Part shown: positions 55,019 through 63,421 of the stretch, piece by piece
Position numbering within the stretch: the stretch's first letter is position 1
Layout: each line of letters starts with the position of its first letter
Assembly (NCBI RefSeq): GCF_026625865.1
Contig: NZ_CP113067.1
Location: forward strand, 1,860,001-1,924,000
From: Microbacterium sp. SL75
GTDB lineage: Bacteria > Actinomycetota > Actinomycetes > Actinomycetales > Microbacteriaceae
DNA: 64,000 nt
Direction of reading: 5' to 3'
Program-made: the position numbers and the translations under genes
Notes under the pieces: generated by a model
The model's database searches: none
The model's input: the letters and a program-made list of their open reading frames with translations, nothing else
What the model was told of the DNA's origin: nothing

Positions 55019-55904
55019 CCGGAACCTCCTCACCACGACGAGACGGAGCCGACACCACGGCGAGGCCCACCGCGATGAGGGCCAGGCCGATGCCGCTGAC
55101 CAGCGTGAGCTGCTCGCGCAGTACGAAGAGGCCGAGCAGGGTGGCGGCGAGGGGTTCGGCCAGCGTCAGTGTCGACACCGTGACGGCGCTCAGCCGCGCC
55201 AGGCCCCACCCGAACAGCAGGTAGGCGATCGCCGTCGTCACCACCCCGAGCCACAGGGCGAGGGCAAGACCGTTCGGGGTGAGGAGCCATGACGCTCCGG
55301 CGAGCAGGAGCACGGGCAGGCTCGCCACGGCGGCGACGCCGAATACCGCCCCCATGACGCGCGTGGAGTTCCACCCCCTCTCGATCAACGCTTTGCCGCA
55401 CACCGTATAGAGGGCGTACGACATTCCCGCGCCCGCCGAGGCGAGTAGGCCCGCCGGGGCGAGCGCGGTCGCGCCGCCGGTCATGCCCGACACGAGAACG
55501 ACCCCGAGCAGGGCGACGGCGGTCGCCAGCATCCAGCGCGGTGACGGGGCGCGGCGCAGGCGCACGGCATCCGCGATCCCGGTGGCGATGGGCGCCGAGC
55601 CGAGGGCGACGACCGTGCCGATTGCGACACCGTTCTCGCGCGTGCCGAGGAAGAACAGGGGCTGGTAGGCGAGCACTCCGACCGCTCCGATGGCGATGAG
55701 TGCCGACGTCGACGTTCGAGAGCCGCGGTGCGGCCGCACGGGCGCGCGTTGCGTCAGGGCGAGAAGGCCCAGGATGCCACCACCCACCACGATCCGTGCC
55801 GCCCCGACCGCGAGCGGCGAGGCGTCGACGCCCGCGAGGGCCTGCGCCGTGCCCGTGGTGGAGAAACACAGCGCCGCGGCGAGGATCGCGAGGGCGGGAA
55901 GCAT
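54999..55904 (-). CDS. EamA/DMT-superfamily transporter
   Basis: 301-residue membrane protein with ten hydrophobic segments in two EamA repeats (SPLAVGAARIVVGGGILGLLAL; VVTTAIAYLLFGWGLARLSAVTVSTLTLAEP). Probable small-metabolite exporter. ATG 55904 is chosen over TTG 55922: TAACAA (55913-55918) lies at the leaderless distance, and the TTG would start inside the operator. Co-transcribed with the GntR gene, which follows with an overlap. Confidence 0.88.
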   Translation of the reverse strand: MLPALAILAAALCFSTTGTAQALAGVDASPLAVGAARIVVGGGILGLLALTQRAPVRPHRGSRTSTSALIAIGAVGVLAYQPLFFLGTRENGVAIGTVVALGSAPIATGIADAVRLRRAPSPRWMLATAVALLGVVLVSGMTGGATALAPAGLLASAGAGMSYALYTVCGKALIERGWNSTRVMGAVFGVAAVASLPVLLLAGASWLLTPNGLALALWLGVVTTAIAYLLFGWGLARLSAVTVSTLTLAEPLAATLLGLFVLREQLTLVSGIGLALIAVGLAVVSAPSRRGEEVPDAAARA

Positions 55905-55909
55905 GCATG

Positions 55910-55924
55910 GATTGTTACACAATC
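55910..55924. promoter_or_regulatory. Probable GntR operator and eamA -10 region
   Basis: Perfect palindrome GATTGT-TAC-ACAATC. The core TTGTTACACAA fits the TNGT-N3-ACNA form recognised by FCD-type GntR proteins, and it covers the presumed -10 of the eamA-gntR operon. Suggests autoregulation. Confidence 0.65.
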
Positions 55925-55942
55925 TGCGCGTCGTCGTACGTC

Positions 55943-56380
55943 TCAGTCACGGAGCGCCGTGATCATCGATCGCAACGCGTGCAGGGCGGCGGCCTGTTCG
56001 GCATCCGTCATCCCGCTCAGCATGCGCTTCTCGACGGACCGGACGGCGGCGCTCGCCGCAGCGAGGGTGCGTCGGCCCTTCTCGGTGAGGCGGGTGGGGA
56101 GCGCCTTGCCGACAGGGGCGGTGTCCGGTCGCTCGACGATGCCGTCGCGCTCGAGGCTCTGCAGCAGCACGTTCATCGACTGTCGTGTGACGAAAGCGCC
56201 GCGCGCGAGGTCGGAGTTCGACAGGCCGGGCCGCTGGGCGAGCAGCTCGAGGCAGGAGTAGTGCGTGATCGTCATTCCGAGTGGGCGTAGCACGTCTTCC
56301 ATTGCTGCGCGCAGAGCGCTCGCCGCTTCTTTCAGGAGGTAGCCGAGCGAGGTGTCCAAGTCGATTGCCTCTTGCGCCAT
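55943..56380 (-). CDS. MarR-family repressor
   Basis: 145-residue MarR regulator. Winged helix at about 52-105 (LAQRPGLSNSDLARGAFVTRQSMNVLLQSLERDGIVER), dimerisation helices at both ends. ATG 56380 is used; the longer frame would cross both operators. Divergent from the VOC protein, with two operators between them. Confidence 0.9.
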   Translation of the reverse strand: MAQEAIDLDTSLGYLLKEAASALRAAMEDVLRPLGMTITHYSCLELLAQRPGLSNSDLARGAFVTRQSMNVLLQSLERDGIVERPDTAPVGKALPTRLTEKGRRTLAAASAAVRSVEKRMLSGMTDAEQAAALHALRSMITALRD

Positions 56381-56420
56381 GTCAGTATTCTGACATACGC
56401 TCTGTGTCAGATAACTGACA
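56380..56420. promoter_or_regulatory. Two MarR operators
   Basis: Two 16-bp palindromes of identical arms, TGTCAG-N4-CTGACA, at 56380-56395 and 56405-56420, 25 bases apart. The first touches the marR start codon and the second lies just before the VOC gene's ribosome binding site, so the repressor should control both divergent genes. Confidence 0.8.
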
Positions 56421-56435
56421 CGCAAGGAGCATGCC

Positions 56436-56804
56436 ATGCCCGCCACCGGACCCGACTTCATCTCTCTGCAGGTGCGCGACCTCGCCGCCTCCCACGCCTT
56501 CTACCAGAAGTACCTCGGCTTGCGCCGTTCGCCCACCGGCCCTCCTCACGCCGTCGTCTTCGACACCGCACCGATCGCCTTCGCTCTGCGCGACCTCGCG
56601 CCCGGCACCGACCTCACCGGCGTGGACCAGCCGGGCGTCGGCGTCGCCGTCTGGCTCCACGCCACCGAGGTGCAGCAGATGCACGACGCCCTCGCCGCCG
56701 ACGGGCACCGGATCGTCATGGCCCCGATCGACGGACCGTTCGGCCGCACCTTCACCTTCGCCGACCCCGACGGCTACCACGTCACCCTGCACGACAGGGG
56801 GTGA
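56436..56804 (+). CDS. VOC-family protein (glyoxalase/dioxygenase fold)
   Basis: 122-residue single VOC unit pair: FISLQVRDLAASHAFYQKYLGL opens the first beta-alpha-beta motif, and GRTFTFADPDGYHVTLHDRG closes the second with the usual DPDG turn. Probable metal-dependent lyase, dioxygenase or drug-binding protein; substrate unknown. ATG 56436 follows AAGGAG by six bases; an earlier ATG (56430) is too close. Likely derepressed when the divergent MarR protein binds its ligand. Confidence 0.9.
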   Translation: MPATGPDFISLQVRDLAASHAFYQKYLGLRRSPTGPPHAVVFDTAPIAFALRDLAPGTDLTGVDQPGVGVAVWLHATEVQQMHDALAADGHRIVMAPIDGPFGRTFTFADPDGYHVTLHDRG

Positions 56805-56807
56805 GCC

Positions 56808-57217
56808 CGGGGCGGCGGGTTCCCGGCATCCGGGGCCGTCCGGCGGAGTCGGGGCGGGACACGCCGGTGGCCGTGGCTGGGGGACGGCGTGTCGGCGGTG
56901 GACTCCGCGGGACGGTCGGTCGGGGGCGGTGTCGGGCTGCGGGTGTTTCGGCCGGGCGGGGCGGCGGGTTCCCGGCATCCGGGGCCGTCCGGCGGAGTTG
57001 GGGCGGGACGCGCCGGTTGCCGTGGCTGGGGGATGGCGTGTCGGCGGTGGACTCCGCGGGACGGTCGGTCGGGGGCGGTGTCGGGCGGCGGGTGTTTCGG
57101 CCGGGCGGGGCGGCGGGTTCCCGGCATCCGGGACCGTCCGGCGGAGTCGGGGCGGGACACGCCGGTCTCCGCGGGCGGGGGACGGCGTGTCGGCGGTGGA
57201 CTCCGCGTGACGGCGAT
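56808..57217. repeat. 149-bp tandem repeat, about 2.7 copies, filling the gap after the VOC gene
   Basis: Units begin near 56808, 56957 and 57106 (exact 149-bp spacing, measured at GGGTTCCCGGCATCCG). The first two are almost identical, differing at a handful of bases; the third is cut after about 110 bases. The unit is over 75 percent GC. Because 149 is not a multiple of three no frame repeats through it, so it is not coding. The rest of the gap to 57325 holds only the leaderless promoter of the next gene. Confidence 0.9.
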
Positions 57218-57325
57218 GCTCGAGCGGAACGGATGCCGTCACCCCGGCCCACGCTCGAATTCACCCGCTCCGATGCCCGCCGCCGGCCGGGCGGAAGCCC
57301 AGGAACGGGCGGGTAACGTGGGTAC

Positions 57326-58255
57326 ATGGCGACGACGGCGGGGCGAGGCATCCTGGCCCTCAGCGTCGCCGTGATCCTCCTCGCCGTCGGCACGGTTCTG
57401 GCCGTGCTGGTGGATCCGTTCACGCGCGAGCAGGTGACGGTCGACCCGACGGCGGAATGGGTCGCGCGCGTGCTGCTGGTCTTCGGCGTGGTCTGGCTGC
57501 TGATCGGTGCGATCGCCGCGCGCACGCGTCTGGTTCGACGACCCGGCGCCGCTGCCGCGCGCGCGTCGTGGATCGCCTCCACCCGGCCGTGGCGGTCGCG
57601 GGAGTCGAGCCTCGGCCTGCTGCCGCTGGACCGTTGGCTCATGATCCTGGTGCCGGGCGCGCTCCTCGTGATGACGCGGGTCGTCCAGACGCCGCGCGAC
57701 GGGCTGTGGGGCATCCTCATCGCCGTCGCCGGGTGGCTCGTGTTCGCCGCCACGGTGCGTCTGCTGCTCGGGCGCCGCTCGCCCTGGCCGATCATCGCGG
57801 CGGTGGGCGGGGCCCTCGTACTGCGGTGCGTGGTCGCGCTGTCGGCCGTGTCGCTGTCGGGGCCGGACGGCGTCTGGCCGACGATCTGGGCGCAGCCGTG
57901 GGTGCGCATCCTCTACCTCGCGGTCGCCTTCGCGCTGGTGGCGTGGGTGTTCGTCGTGGCCGGGTGGTCGCTTTCGGCGCAGCTCGGCCGCCGTCGTGCT
58001 GCGGGCGTCGCCCTCGCCGGGATGGGCGTCGGTTACGCCCTGCCCGCGGGGACCATCGCGGTGATGGGGGCGCACGACGCGCTCCGCTCCTGGAACGAGC
58101 AGATCGGAGTGCTTCCCTGGGATCTCGCGCGCTTCAGCGGAGCACGCGAAGGGGCGTTTCCCCTCGAGATCATGACGACCACGGCCGTGATCGGCGGGGT
58201 CGCGCTGGTGGTCGGCATCCTGCTCGCTCTGCCGCGCCGCGTGTACGGGCGCTGA
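57326..58255 (+). CDS. Polytopic membrane protein of unknown function
   Basis: 309-residue membrane protein with about seven hydrophobic segments (around 8-30, 45-65, 105-120, 130-150, 157-175, 195-220 and 285-303). No family motif recognised; a soluble loop (ALRSWNEQIGVLPWDLARFSGAREG) precedes the last helix. ATG 57326 is preceded by TAACGT (57314-57319) at six bases, a leaderless start. Convergent with the YccF gene, three bases apart. Confidence 0.75.
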   Translation: MATTAGRGILALSVAVILLAVGTVLAVLVDPFTREQVTVDPTAEWVARVLLVFGVVWLLIGAIAARTRLVRRPGAAAARASWIASTRPWRSRESSLGLLPLDRWLMILVPGALLVMTRVVQTPRDGLWGILIAVAGWLVFAATVRLLLGRRSPWPIIAAVGGALVLRCVVALSAVSLSGPDGVWPTIWAQPWVRILYLAVAFALVAWVFVVAGWSLSAQLGRRRAAGVALAGMGVGYALPAGTIAVMGAHDALRSWNEQIGVLPWDLARFSGAREGAFPLEIMTTTAVIGGVALVVGILLALPRRVYGR

Positions 58256-58258
58256 GCG

Positions 58259-58666
58259 TCAGCGTCCCAGGGTCTGGTCGAACGGCCCGCCGCGACCGAT
58301 CTCACGCACCTCTTTGCCCAGCGGCATAAGCGACACCGGGACCAGTTTGAAGTTCGCGACCCCGAGCGGGATGCCGATGATCGTGACGCACAGCAGCAGT
58401 CCGGTGAAGACGTGGCCGAGGGCCAGCCACCATCCGGCGAGGATCACCCAGACGACGTTGCCGAGGAACGAGCCGACTCCCGCCGACCTCTTCGCCACGA
58501 TCTCACGACCGAACGGCCACAGGGCGTACAGGCCGATGCGGAACGACGCGATGCCCCAGGGAATCGTGACGATGAAGATGCACAGCACGACCCCCGCGGC
58601 GAGGTAGCCGAGGAAGAGCCAGAAGCCCGAGAGGACGAGCCAGAGGACGTTGAGGATCAGGTGCAT
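58259..58666 (-). CDS. YccF-family inner membrane protein
   Basis: 135-residue protein of two related halves, each a hydrophobic helix pair ending in a PWGIA/PLGVA type turn (IVTIPWGIASFRIGLYALWPFGREIV and TIIGIPLGVANFKLVPVSLMPLGKEV), the YccF domain duplication. Function unknown. ATG 58666 with GGAGG very close upstream; the frame continues upstream without support. Confidence 0.9.
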   Translation of the reverse strand: MHLILNVLWLVLSGFWLFLGYLAAGVVLCIFIVTIPWGIASFRIGLYALWPFGREIVAKRSAGVGSFLGNVVWVILAGWWLALGHVFTGLLLCVTIIGIPLGVANFKLVPVSLMPLGKEVREIGRGGPFDQTLGR

Positions 58667-58804
58667 GCCTCCATCATCCAGGTGTCGGCTGAATGGCGTG
58701 CGGGTTTGACTCTTGGCCCCTAACCCGGGCTCCCTCGACGCGCAACCGCCCCGCGGCGAGCGGGAGGCGCCGTTAGCGTGGGGCCACCGAGGGAAGGAAC
58801 CGCC

Positions 58805-59281
58805 ATGTCCGACATCACCCGGGCCACGCCCGAACGCCGCGTCCTGTCGAGCTTCACCGACTACACCGGGGCACAAGCCGCCGTCGACCGGTTGTCCGAC
58901 GCGGGCTTCCCCGTCGAGCACACCGCGATCGTCGGAACCGGCGTGCGGATCGTCGAGCAGGTGACGGGCCGCCTCACGCGCGGTCGCGCGGCCGGGCTCG
59001 GAGCCGCGTCGGGGGCCTGGTTCGGCCTGATGATCGGCGTGCTGATCGGTCTGCTCAGCGTCAACGGCTTCCTCGGTTTCGTCTTGCTGGGCCTCGTGCT
59101 CGGAGCCGTCTGGGGTGCCGTCTTCGGTTTCGCCGGGCACGCGTTCACGGGCGGACGCCGCGACTTCTCGTCGGTGCAGGGCTTCGAGGCCGAGCGCTGG
59201 GACGTGACGGTGGATGCCGAGCACTTCGCGCGCGCGCAGTCGCTGTTGTCGTCGGGGGCGGCGGGGGAGGCGCGGAGCTGA
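58805..59281 (+). CDS. General-stress-protein-17M-like (YflT domain) membrane protein
   Basis: 158-residue protein. The first 55 residues (RRVLSSFTDYTGAQAAVDRLSDAGFPVEHTAIVGTGVRIVEQV) match the YflT/GSP17M module of stress proteins; a Gly/Ala-rich hydrophobic hairpin (about 68-115) follows, then a second partial module. ATG 58805 follows AAGGAA; TAGCGT at 58774-58779 is a likely -10. Confidence 0.82.
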   Translation: MSDITRATPERRVLSSFTDYTGAQAAVDRLSDAGFPVEHTAIVGTGVRIVEQVTGRLTRGRAAGLGAASGAWFGLMIGVLIGLLSVNGFLGFVLLGLVLGAVWGAVFGFAGHAFTGGRRDFSSVQGFEAERWDVTVDAEHFARAQSLLSSGAAGEARS

Positions 59282-59329
59282 GCCCCGACGGGGCCGATGT
59301 CGGAGGCCCCGCCTAGACTTGACCCCGCC

Positions 59330-61765
59330 ATGACCGACGCCTCCACGCCCCTCATCGTCGACGGTCCCGGACCGTCGGCATCCCGACCCGACGCCGACCT
59401 CCTCGAGGGGCTGAACGGTCCGCAGCGCGAGGCCGTGACCTATCGCGGCCAGGCGCTGCTCATCGTCGCGGGCGCGGGCTCCGGTAAGACGAGCGTGCTC
59501 ACGCGGCGCATCGCCTCGCTGCTGCGCACGCGCGAGGCGTATCCCAGCCAGATCCTCGCGATCACCTTCACGAACAAGGCCGCGGGCGAGATGCGCGAGC
59601 GCGTGCACCAGCTCATCGGTCAGAAGGCCGACGGCATGTGGATCTCGACGTTCCACTCCGCCTGCGTGCGCATTCTCCGCCGCGAGGCCGAGCAGTTCGG
59701 TTTCACCAAGTCGTTCACCATCTACGACTCCGGCGACTCGCGTGCCCTCATCAAGCGTCTCGTCAAAGAGCACGAAGGCGACTCGTTCGGCCTCACCCCG
59801 GCCGGTACCCAGAGCCGCATCTCGAAGCTGAAGAACGAGCTGGCGGATGCCGAGTCCTACGCGCGATCCGCGAACATGAGCGACCCGGCCGAGCGCGTGT
59901 TCGTCGAGATCTTCGGCTCGTACCAGCGCGAGCTGCAGCGCGCCAACGCCTTCGATTTCGACGACCTCATCGCCCAGACCGTCTACCTGTTCCGGGCGTT
60001 CCCGCAGGTGGCCGACCGGTACCGCAAGCGGTTCCGGCACATCCTGGTCGACGAGTACCAGGACACCAACCACGCGCAATACGCGCTCATCCACGAGCTG
60101 ACACGGCCTCCGGGCGCCGACGCCGAGCCGTTCTCGTCGGGCGGCATGATGATCTTCGACGCCGAGCCGGCGGGCGAAGACGCCGCATCCCTCACCGTCG
60201 TCGGTGACTCCGACCAGTCGATCTACGCCTTCCGCGGCGCCGACATCCGCAACATCAGCGAGTTCGAGCGCGACTACCCGGGCGCCAAGGTCGTACTGCT
60301 CGAGCAGAACTACCGCTCCACGCAGAACATCCTCTCCGCGGCCAACGCGGTGATCTCGAACAACTTCGACCGCAAAGACAAGAAGCTCTGGACCGACGTC
60401 GGCGCCGGCGATCCGATCATCGGCTTCACCGGCTACTCGCAGCACGATGAGGCGCAGTTCGTCGCCGACGAGATCGAGGCACTCCACAAGAAGGGCGTCG
60501 ACTACTCGGGCGTCGCGGTGTTCTACCGCACCAACTCGCAGTCGCGTGCGCTCGAAGAGATCTTCATCCGCTCGGCCGTGCCCTACAAGATCATGGGCGG
60601 CACCAAGTTCTACGAGCGCGCCGAGATCAAAGACGCCCTCGCATACCTCGTCGCCGTGGCCAATCCCGCCGACTCGATGGCCCTCCGGCGCATCCTCAAC
60701 CGGCCGCGCCGCGGTATCGGCGACGTCACCGAGACGGCCATCGCCCGCTACGCCGCAGAGCACGGGATCACCTTCCGCGATGCCCTGGCCAACTCGGCCC
60801 AGATCGGCGTCGGCCCCAAGCTGCAGAAGGCCATCGACCAGCTCGACGCGGTGCTGACCGAGGCCACGGCGGTCATGCTCCCGGCATCCGGAGAGCTCGC
60901 TCCCTCCACCTCGGTCACCGAGGGTCTCACGCTGCTGCTGAACAAGAGCGGGTACTTCGATGCCCTGCGCGCGAGCAAAGACCCGCAGGACGAGGCGCGT
61001 CTCGAGAACCTCGACGAGCTCGTCGCGGTGACGCGGGAGTTCGCGCGCAACAACCCCGAGGGCACGATCATCGACTTCCTCACCGAGGTCACCCTCGTGG
61101 CCGATGCCGACGACCTCGACGACGCGTCGGGCTCGGTGTCGCTCATGACCTTGCACACGGCGAAGGGCCTCGAGTACGACGCGGTGTTCCTCACCGGCGT
61201 CGAAGAAGACCTGCTCCCGCACCGCATCTCGGCGAACGAGCCGGGCGGGCCACAGGAGGAACGCCGGCTGTTCTACGTCGGCATCACCCGCGCCCGCAAG
61301 CGTCTGCACCTCTCGCTCGCGATGACCCGCGCGCAGTTCGGCGAGGTCACGGTCGCGATGCCTAGCCGGTTCCTACAGGAGATCCCCGCCGACCTCATCG
61401 ACTGGCGGCAGTCGCCCGGCGACGTCAACGGCCGCGGGGGCTCGCAGTCGCGTGCGCTCAACGCCCGCGGACGACGCCCCGGCCAGGCCGGGAGCGCGGG
61501 TAACCGCTACGGCGACGACCTCGTGCCGCTGCCCAAGCGCGCGCCGGCCGACCCGAGCAAGTTCCCCAACCGCATCCCGGCGAAGGTCCGTGACAACGGC
61601 GACATGCAGCTCGCGTCGGGCGACCGCATCCGTCACGACGACTTCGGCGAGGGCCGTGTAGACGCCGTGACCGGCGAAGGCGCCAAGCGCGTGGCACACG
61701 TGCGCTTCGACACGGTCGGGCCGAAGAAGCTGCTCGTCAAGATCGCGCCCATCACCAAGCTGTAG
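59330..61765 (+). CDS. pcrA: ATP-dependent DNA helicase PcrA/UvrD
   Basis: 811-residue superfamily 1A helicase for repair and replication restart. Walker A AGAGSGKTS at 48-56, motif Ia ITFTNKAAGEMRER, STFHSACVRILRR, motif II VDEYQDTNHAQYALI, motif III VVGDSDQSIYAFRGAD, motif IV VLLEQNYRST, motif V SLMTLHTAKGLEYDAVF and motif VI LFYVGITRARKRLHL. The C-terminal tail (GDRIRHDDFGEGRVDAV) is the RNA-polymerase-interacting Tudor-like end of PcrA. ATG 59330; TAGACT at 59314-59319 is ten bases upstream. Confidence 0.96.
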   Translation: MTDASTPLIVDGPGPSASRPDADLLEGLNGPQREAVTYRGQALLIVAGAGSGKTSVLTRRIASLLRTREAYPSQILAITFTNKAAGEMRERVHQLIGQKADGMWISTFHSACVRILRREAEQFGFTKSFTIYDSGDSRALIKRLVKEHEGDSFGLTPAGTQSRISKLKNELADAESYARSANMSDPAERVFVEIFGSYQRELQRANAFDFDDLIAQTVYLFRAFPQVADRYRKRFRHILVDEYQDTNHAQYALIHELTRPPGADAEPFSSGGMMIFDAEPAGEDAASLTVVGDSDQSIYAFRGADIRNISEFERDYPGAKVVLLEQNYRSTQNILSAANAVISNNFDRKDKKLWTDVGAGDPIIGFTGYSQHDEAQFVADEIEALHKKGVDYSGVAVFYRTNSQSRALEEIFIRSAVPYKIMGGTKFYERAEIKDALAYLVAVANPADSMALRRILNRPRRGIGDVTETAIARYAAEHGITFRDALANSAQIGVGPKLQKAIDQLDAVLTEATAVMLPASGELAPSTSVTEGLTLLLNKSGYFDALRASKDPQDEARLENLDELVAVTREFARNNPEGTIIDFLTEVTLVADADDLDDASGSVSLMTLHTAKGLEYDAVFLTGVEEDLLPHRISANEPGGPQEERRLFYVGITRARKRLHLSLAMTRAQFGEVTVAMPSRFLQEIPADLIDWRQSPGDVNGRGGSQSRALNARGRRPGQAGSAGNRYGDDLVPLPKRAPADPSKFPNRIPAKVRDNGDMQLASGDRIRHDDFGEGRVDAVTGEGAKRVAHVRFDTVGPKKLLVKIAPITKL

Positions 61766-62271
61766 AACGCGTCGCGAGGCGGTTCGCGGGCTCCTGGCCC
61801 GGGCCGTCGGCGTGCCGTGCCCGGCGTGTGGTGCCACGGGCGTGTGCGCGTGCGCGGGCGGGGGGCCGCGGGTGTGAGCCGGGCGCGTGCCGTGCGCGTT
61901 CGCGGGTGCGGCGTGCGTGGGTGCGCGGAGGCGCGGGCGCGGGTGCGGCGGGCATGAGTACGGCGGCGCGTGCGCGTGCCGTGCGCGTGCGCGGGTGGGG
62001 GTGCCAGCGCGAGCGCGGGTGGGGGTGCCAGCGCGAGCGCGTGCGCGCCGTCGGGGGTGCGGGCGCGGCGGGTCCGTCCCACGCATAAACGCGATCCACG
62101 CGCAGAAACGCGTGCTCCTCGCGTTTATCGGCGCTGATCGTGTTTATCGGTGCCCGCAGGCGCCGTCCCGCGCAGGAACGCCATGCGGTCGTGGCCTCGA
62201 CCGGGGCGCGGACGCCGTTCGCGGGCACCCCGCCGGGCCCGGCCCGCGGACCGCCCGGATAGGCTTGCGCA
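61766..62271. other. GC-rich low-complexity spacer with short repeats
   Basis: 506 bases after pcrA, extremely GC-rich and low in complexity (runs of GTGCGCG and GCGCGGG types). It contains a 24-bp perfect tandem pair (61991-62014 and 62015-62038) and, at 62085-62128, a nested inverted repeat (ATAAACGCG/CGCGTTTAT outside CACGCG/CGCGTG). Long open frames cross it on both strands, but their composition is that of the repeats and none has a start signal. The last bases hold the leaderless promoter of the SseB gene. Confidence 0.7.
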
Positions 62272-63366
62272 ATGGCTCTCTTCTCGCGCCGCAAGAAGTC
62301 CGACTCCGACGACGTATCGGCCGACCGGCCCGACACCGCGATCGAGCCGGGCGAACAGCCCGTCGATCCCGCGGGCCCGAGCGATGCCGCTCCGGCCGCG
62401 GAGGTTCCGGCTGAAGCCGCCCCGACCGTGGGCATCTCGATGTCGTCGTTCCGCGGGGTGGGCGCCGGCCCCGACACTCCCGAGCCGTCGTCGGCTCCGC
62501 CGGTGGCAGCTCGTCCCTCGGCGCGCCAGCCCGGCGCGATGGAGGCCCCCGAGGCACCCGAGACGGTGCCGGGCCTTCGCGACAACGTCCTGCTCGGCAA
62601 TGCCCTCGCCGAGGTCGACGGGCAGCCCGAGCCCGCTCAGCTGCTCAACATCGCGCGGCAGTTGCTGCAAGGGCACGTCTTCCTCCGCGTGAAGGGCGAC
62701 GCCCGAGCGCTCCTCGCCGAGGGCAAGGACCTCCCGCTCGCCGTCGCGAACAACGGCGACGAGCAGCTCGTCCTCGCCTACAGCGGCGGACTCGCCCTGC
62801 GTGCCAGCGTCGATGCCGACGGCGACCGCGACACGTCCGCGATGGGCCAACCCGTCATGGCGCTGCTGCGTCACGTGCTCGCCGGTCCCTACGCGGGCAT
62901 CATCCTCGACCCCGCCTCCCAGCCGAACCGCGCCGTGCTGCCCAAGGCTCTCCTCGAGCGCATGGTCGCCGAGGTCGACCCCGAACTGCGCATCAAGACC
63001 GCCCTGTGCGAGACGCGCGATGACTCCACCGCGTCGAAGATTGTCGACGCGATCGTCGCCGAGGCTCCCCTGTGGATCGGCGTGAACCGCTCCGAGGAGG
63101 GCGGCCCGATCGGCGTCGCCGAGTCGCGGTCGGCCACGGGCGAGCGCTTCCTCGAGGTCTTCACGCACCCGCTCGAACTTCTCGCCCTCGGCCGCGGTGA
63201 CCAGCCGCTGCCCATCCAGCGCACACAGCTCGCGAAGGCTCTGGCCGGTGACGCCGCACTCACCGGCATCCTGATCGATCCTGCCGGCCCGTGGATCCGC
63301 ATCGACCGCGACGAGCTCGCTCCGGTGATCGTTCTGGCGGAAGAGGGCTCCGAGCCCACCGCCTGA
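62272..63366 (+). CDS. SseB-family protein
   Basis: 364-residue soluble protein. A Pro/Ala/acidic disordered N-terminus (1-100) precedes an SseB N-terminal-type domain (about 110-240; VFLRVKGDARALLAEGKDLPLAV, SGGLALRASVDADG) and a second related region (about 250-355) ending IRIDRDELAPVIVLAEEG. Named for an E. coli serine-sensitivity phenotype; molecular role unknown. ATG 62272 is preceded by TAGGCT (62260-62265) at six bases: leaderless. Confidence 0.82.
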   Translation: MALFSRRKKSDSDDVSADRPDTAIEPGEQPVDPAGPSDAAPAAEVPAEAAPTVGISMSSFRGVGAGPDTPEPSSAPPVAARPSARQPGAMEAPEAPETVPGLRDNVLLGNALAEVDGQPEPAQLLNIARQLLQGHVFLRVKGDARALLAEGKDLPLAVANNGDEQLVLAYSGGLALRASVDADGDRDTSAMGQPVMALLRHVLAGPYAGIILDPASQPNRAVLPKALLERMVAEVDPELRIKTALCETRDDSTASKIVDAIVAEAPLWIGVNRSEEGGPIGVAESRSATGERFLEVFTHPLELLALGRGDQPLPIQRTQLAKALAGDAALTGILIDPAGPWIRIDRDELAPVIVLAEEGSEPTA

Positions 63367-63377
63367 CTCGACGACAA

Positions 63378-63414
63378 GACGGCGGGCCGCTCCCTCTCGG
63401 GGCGGCCCGCCGTC
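63378..63414. terminator. Bidirectional terminator between the SseB and DUF1684 genes
   Basis: Thirteen-bp perfect stem (63378-63390 with 63402-63414) with an 11-base loop that can pair further, midway between two convergent genes and followed by GTTCGT. Confidence 0.85.
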
Positions 63415-63421
63415 GTTCGTG

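Noticed and set aside
56431..57210. A 259-codon plus-strand frame through the 149-bp repeats
   Set aside because: It overlaps the VOC gene in another frame, and each repeat unit is read in a different frame; composition is Gly/Arg only.
56808..57217. Tandem array considered as CRISPR
   Set aside because: Units are contiguous with no unique spacers, are 149 bp long and have no cas genes nearby.
58259..61309. A 1016-codon minus-strand frame ending in the YccF protein
   Set aside because: Only the last 135 codons are a real gene; the rest is antisense to pcrA and the stress-protein gene.
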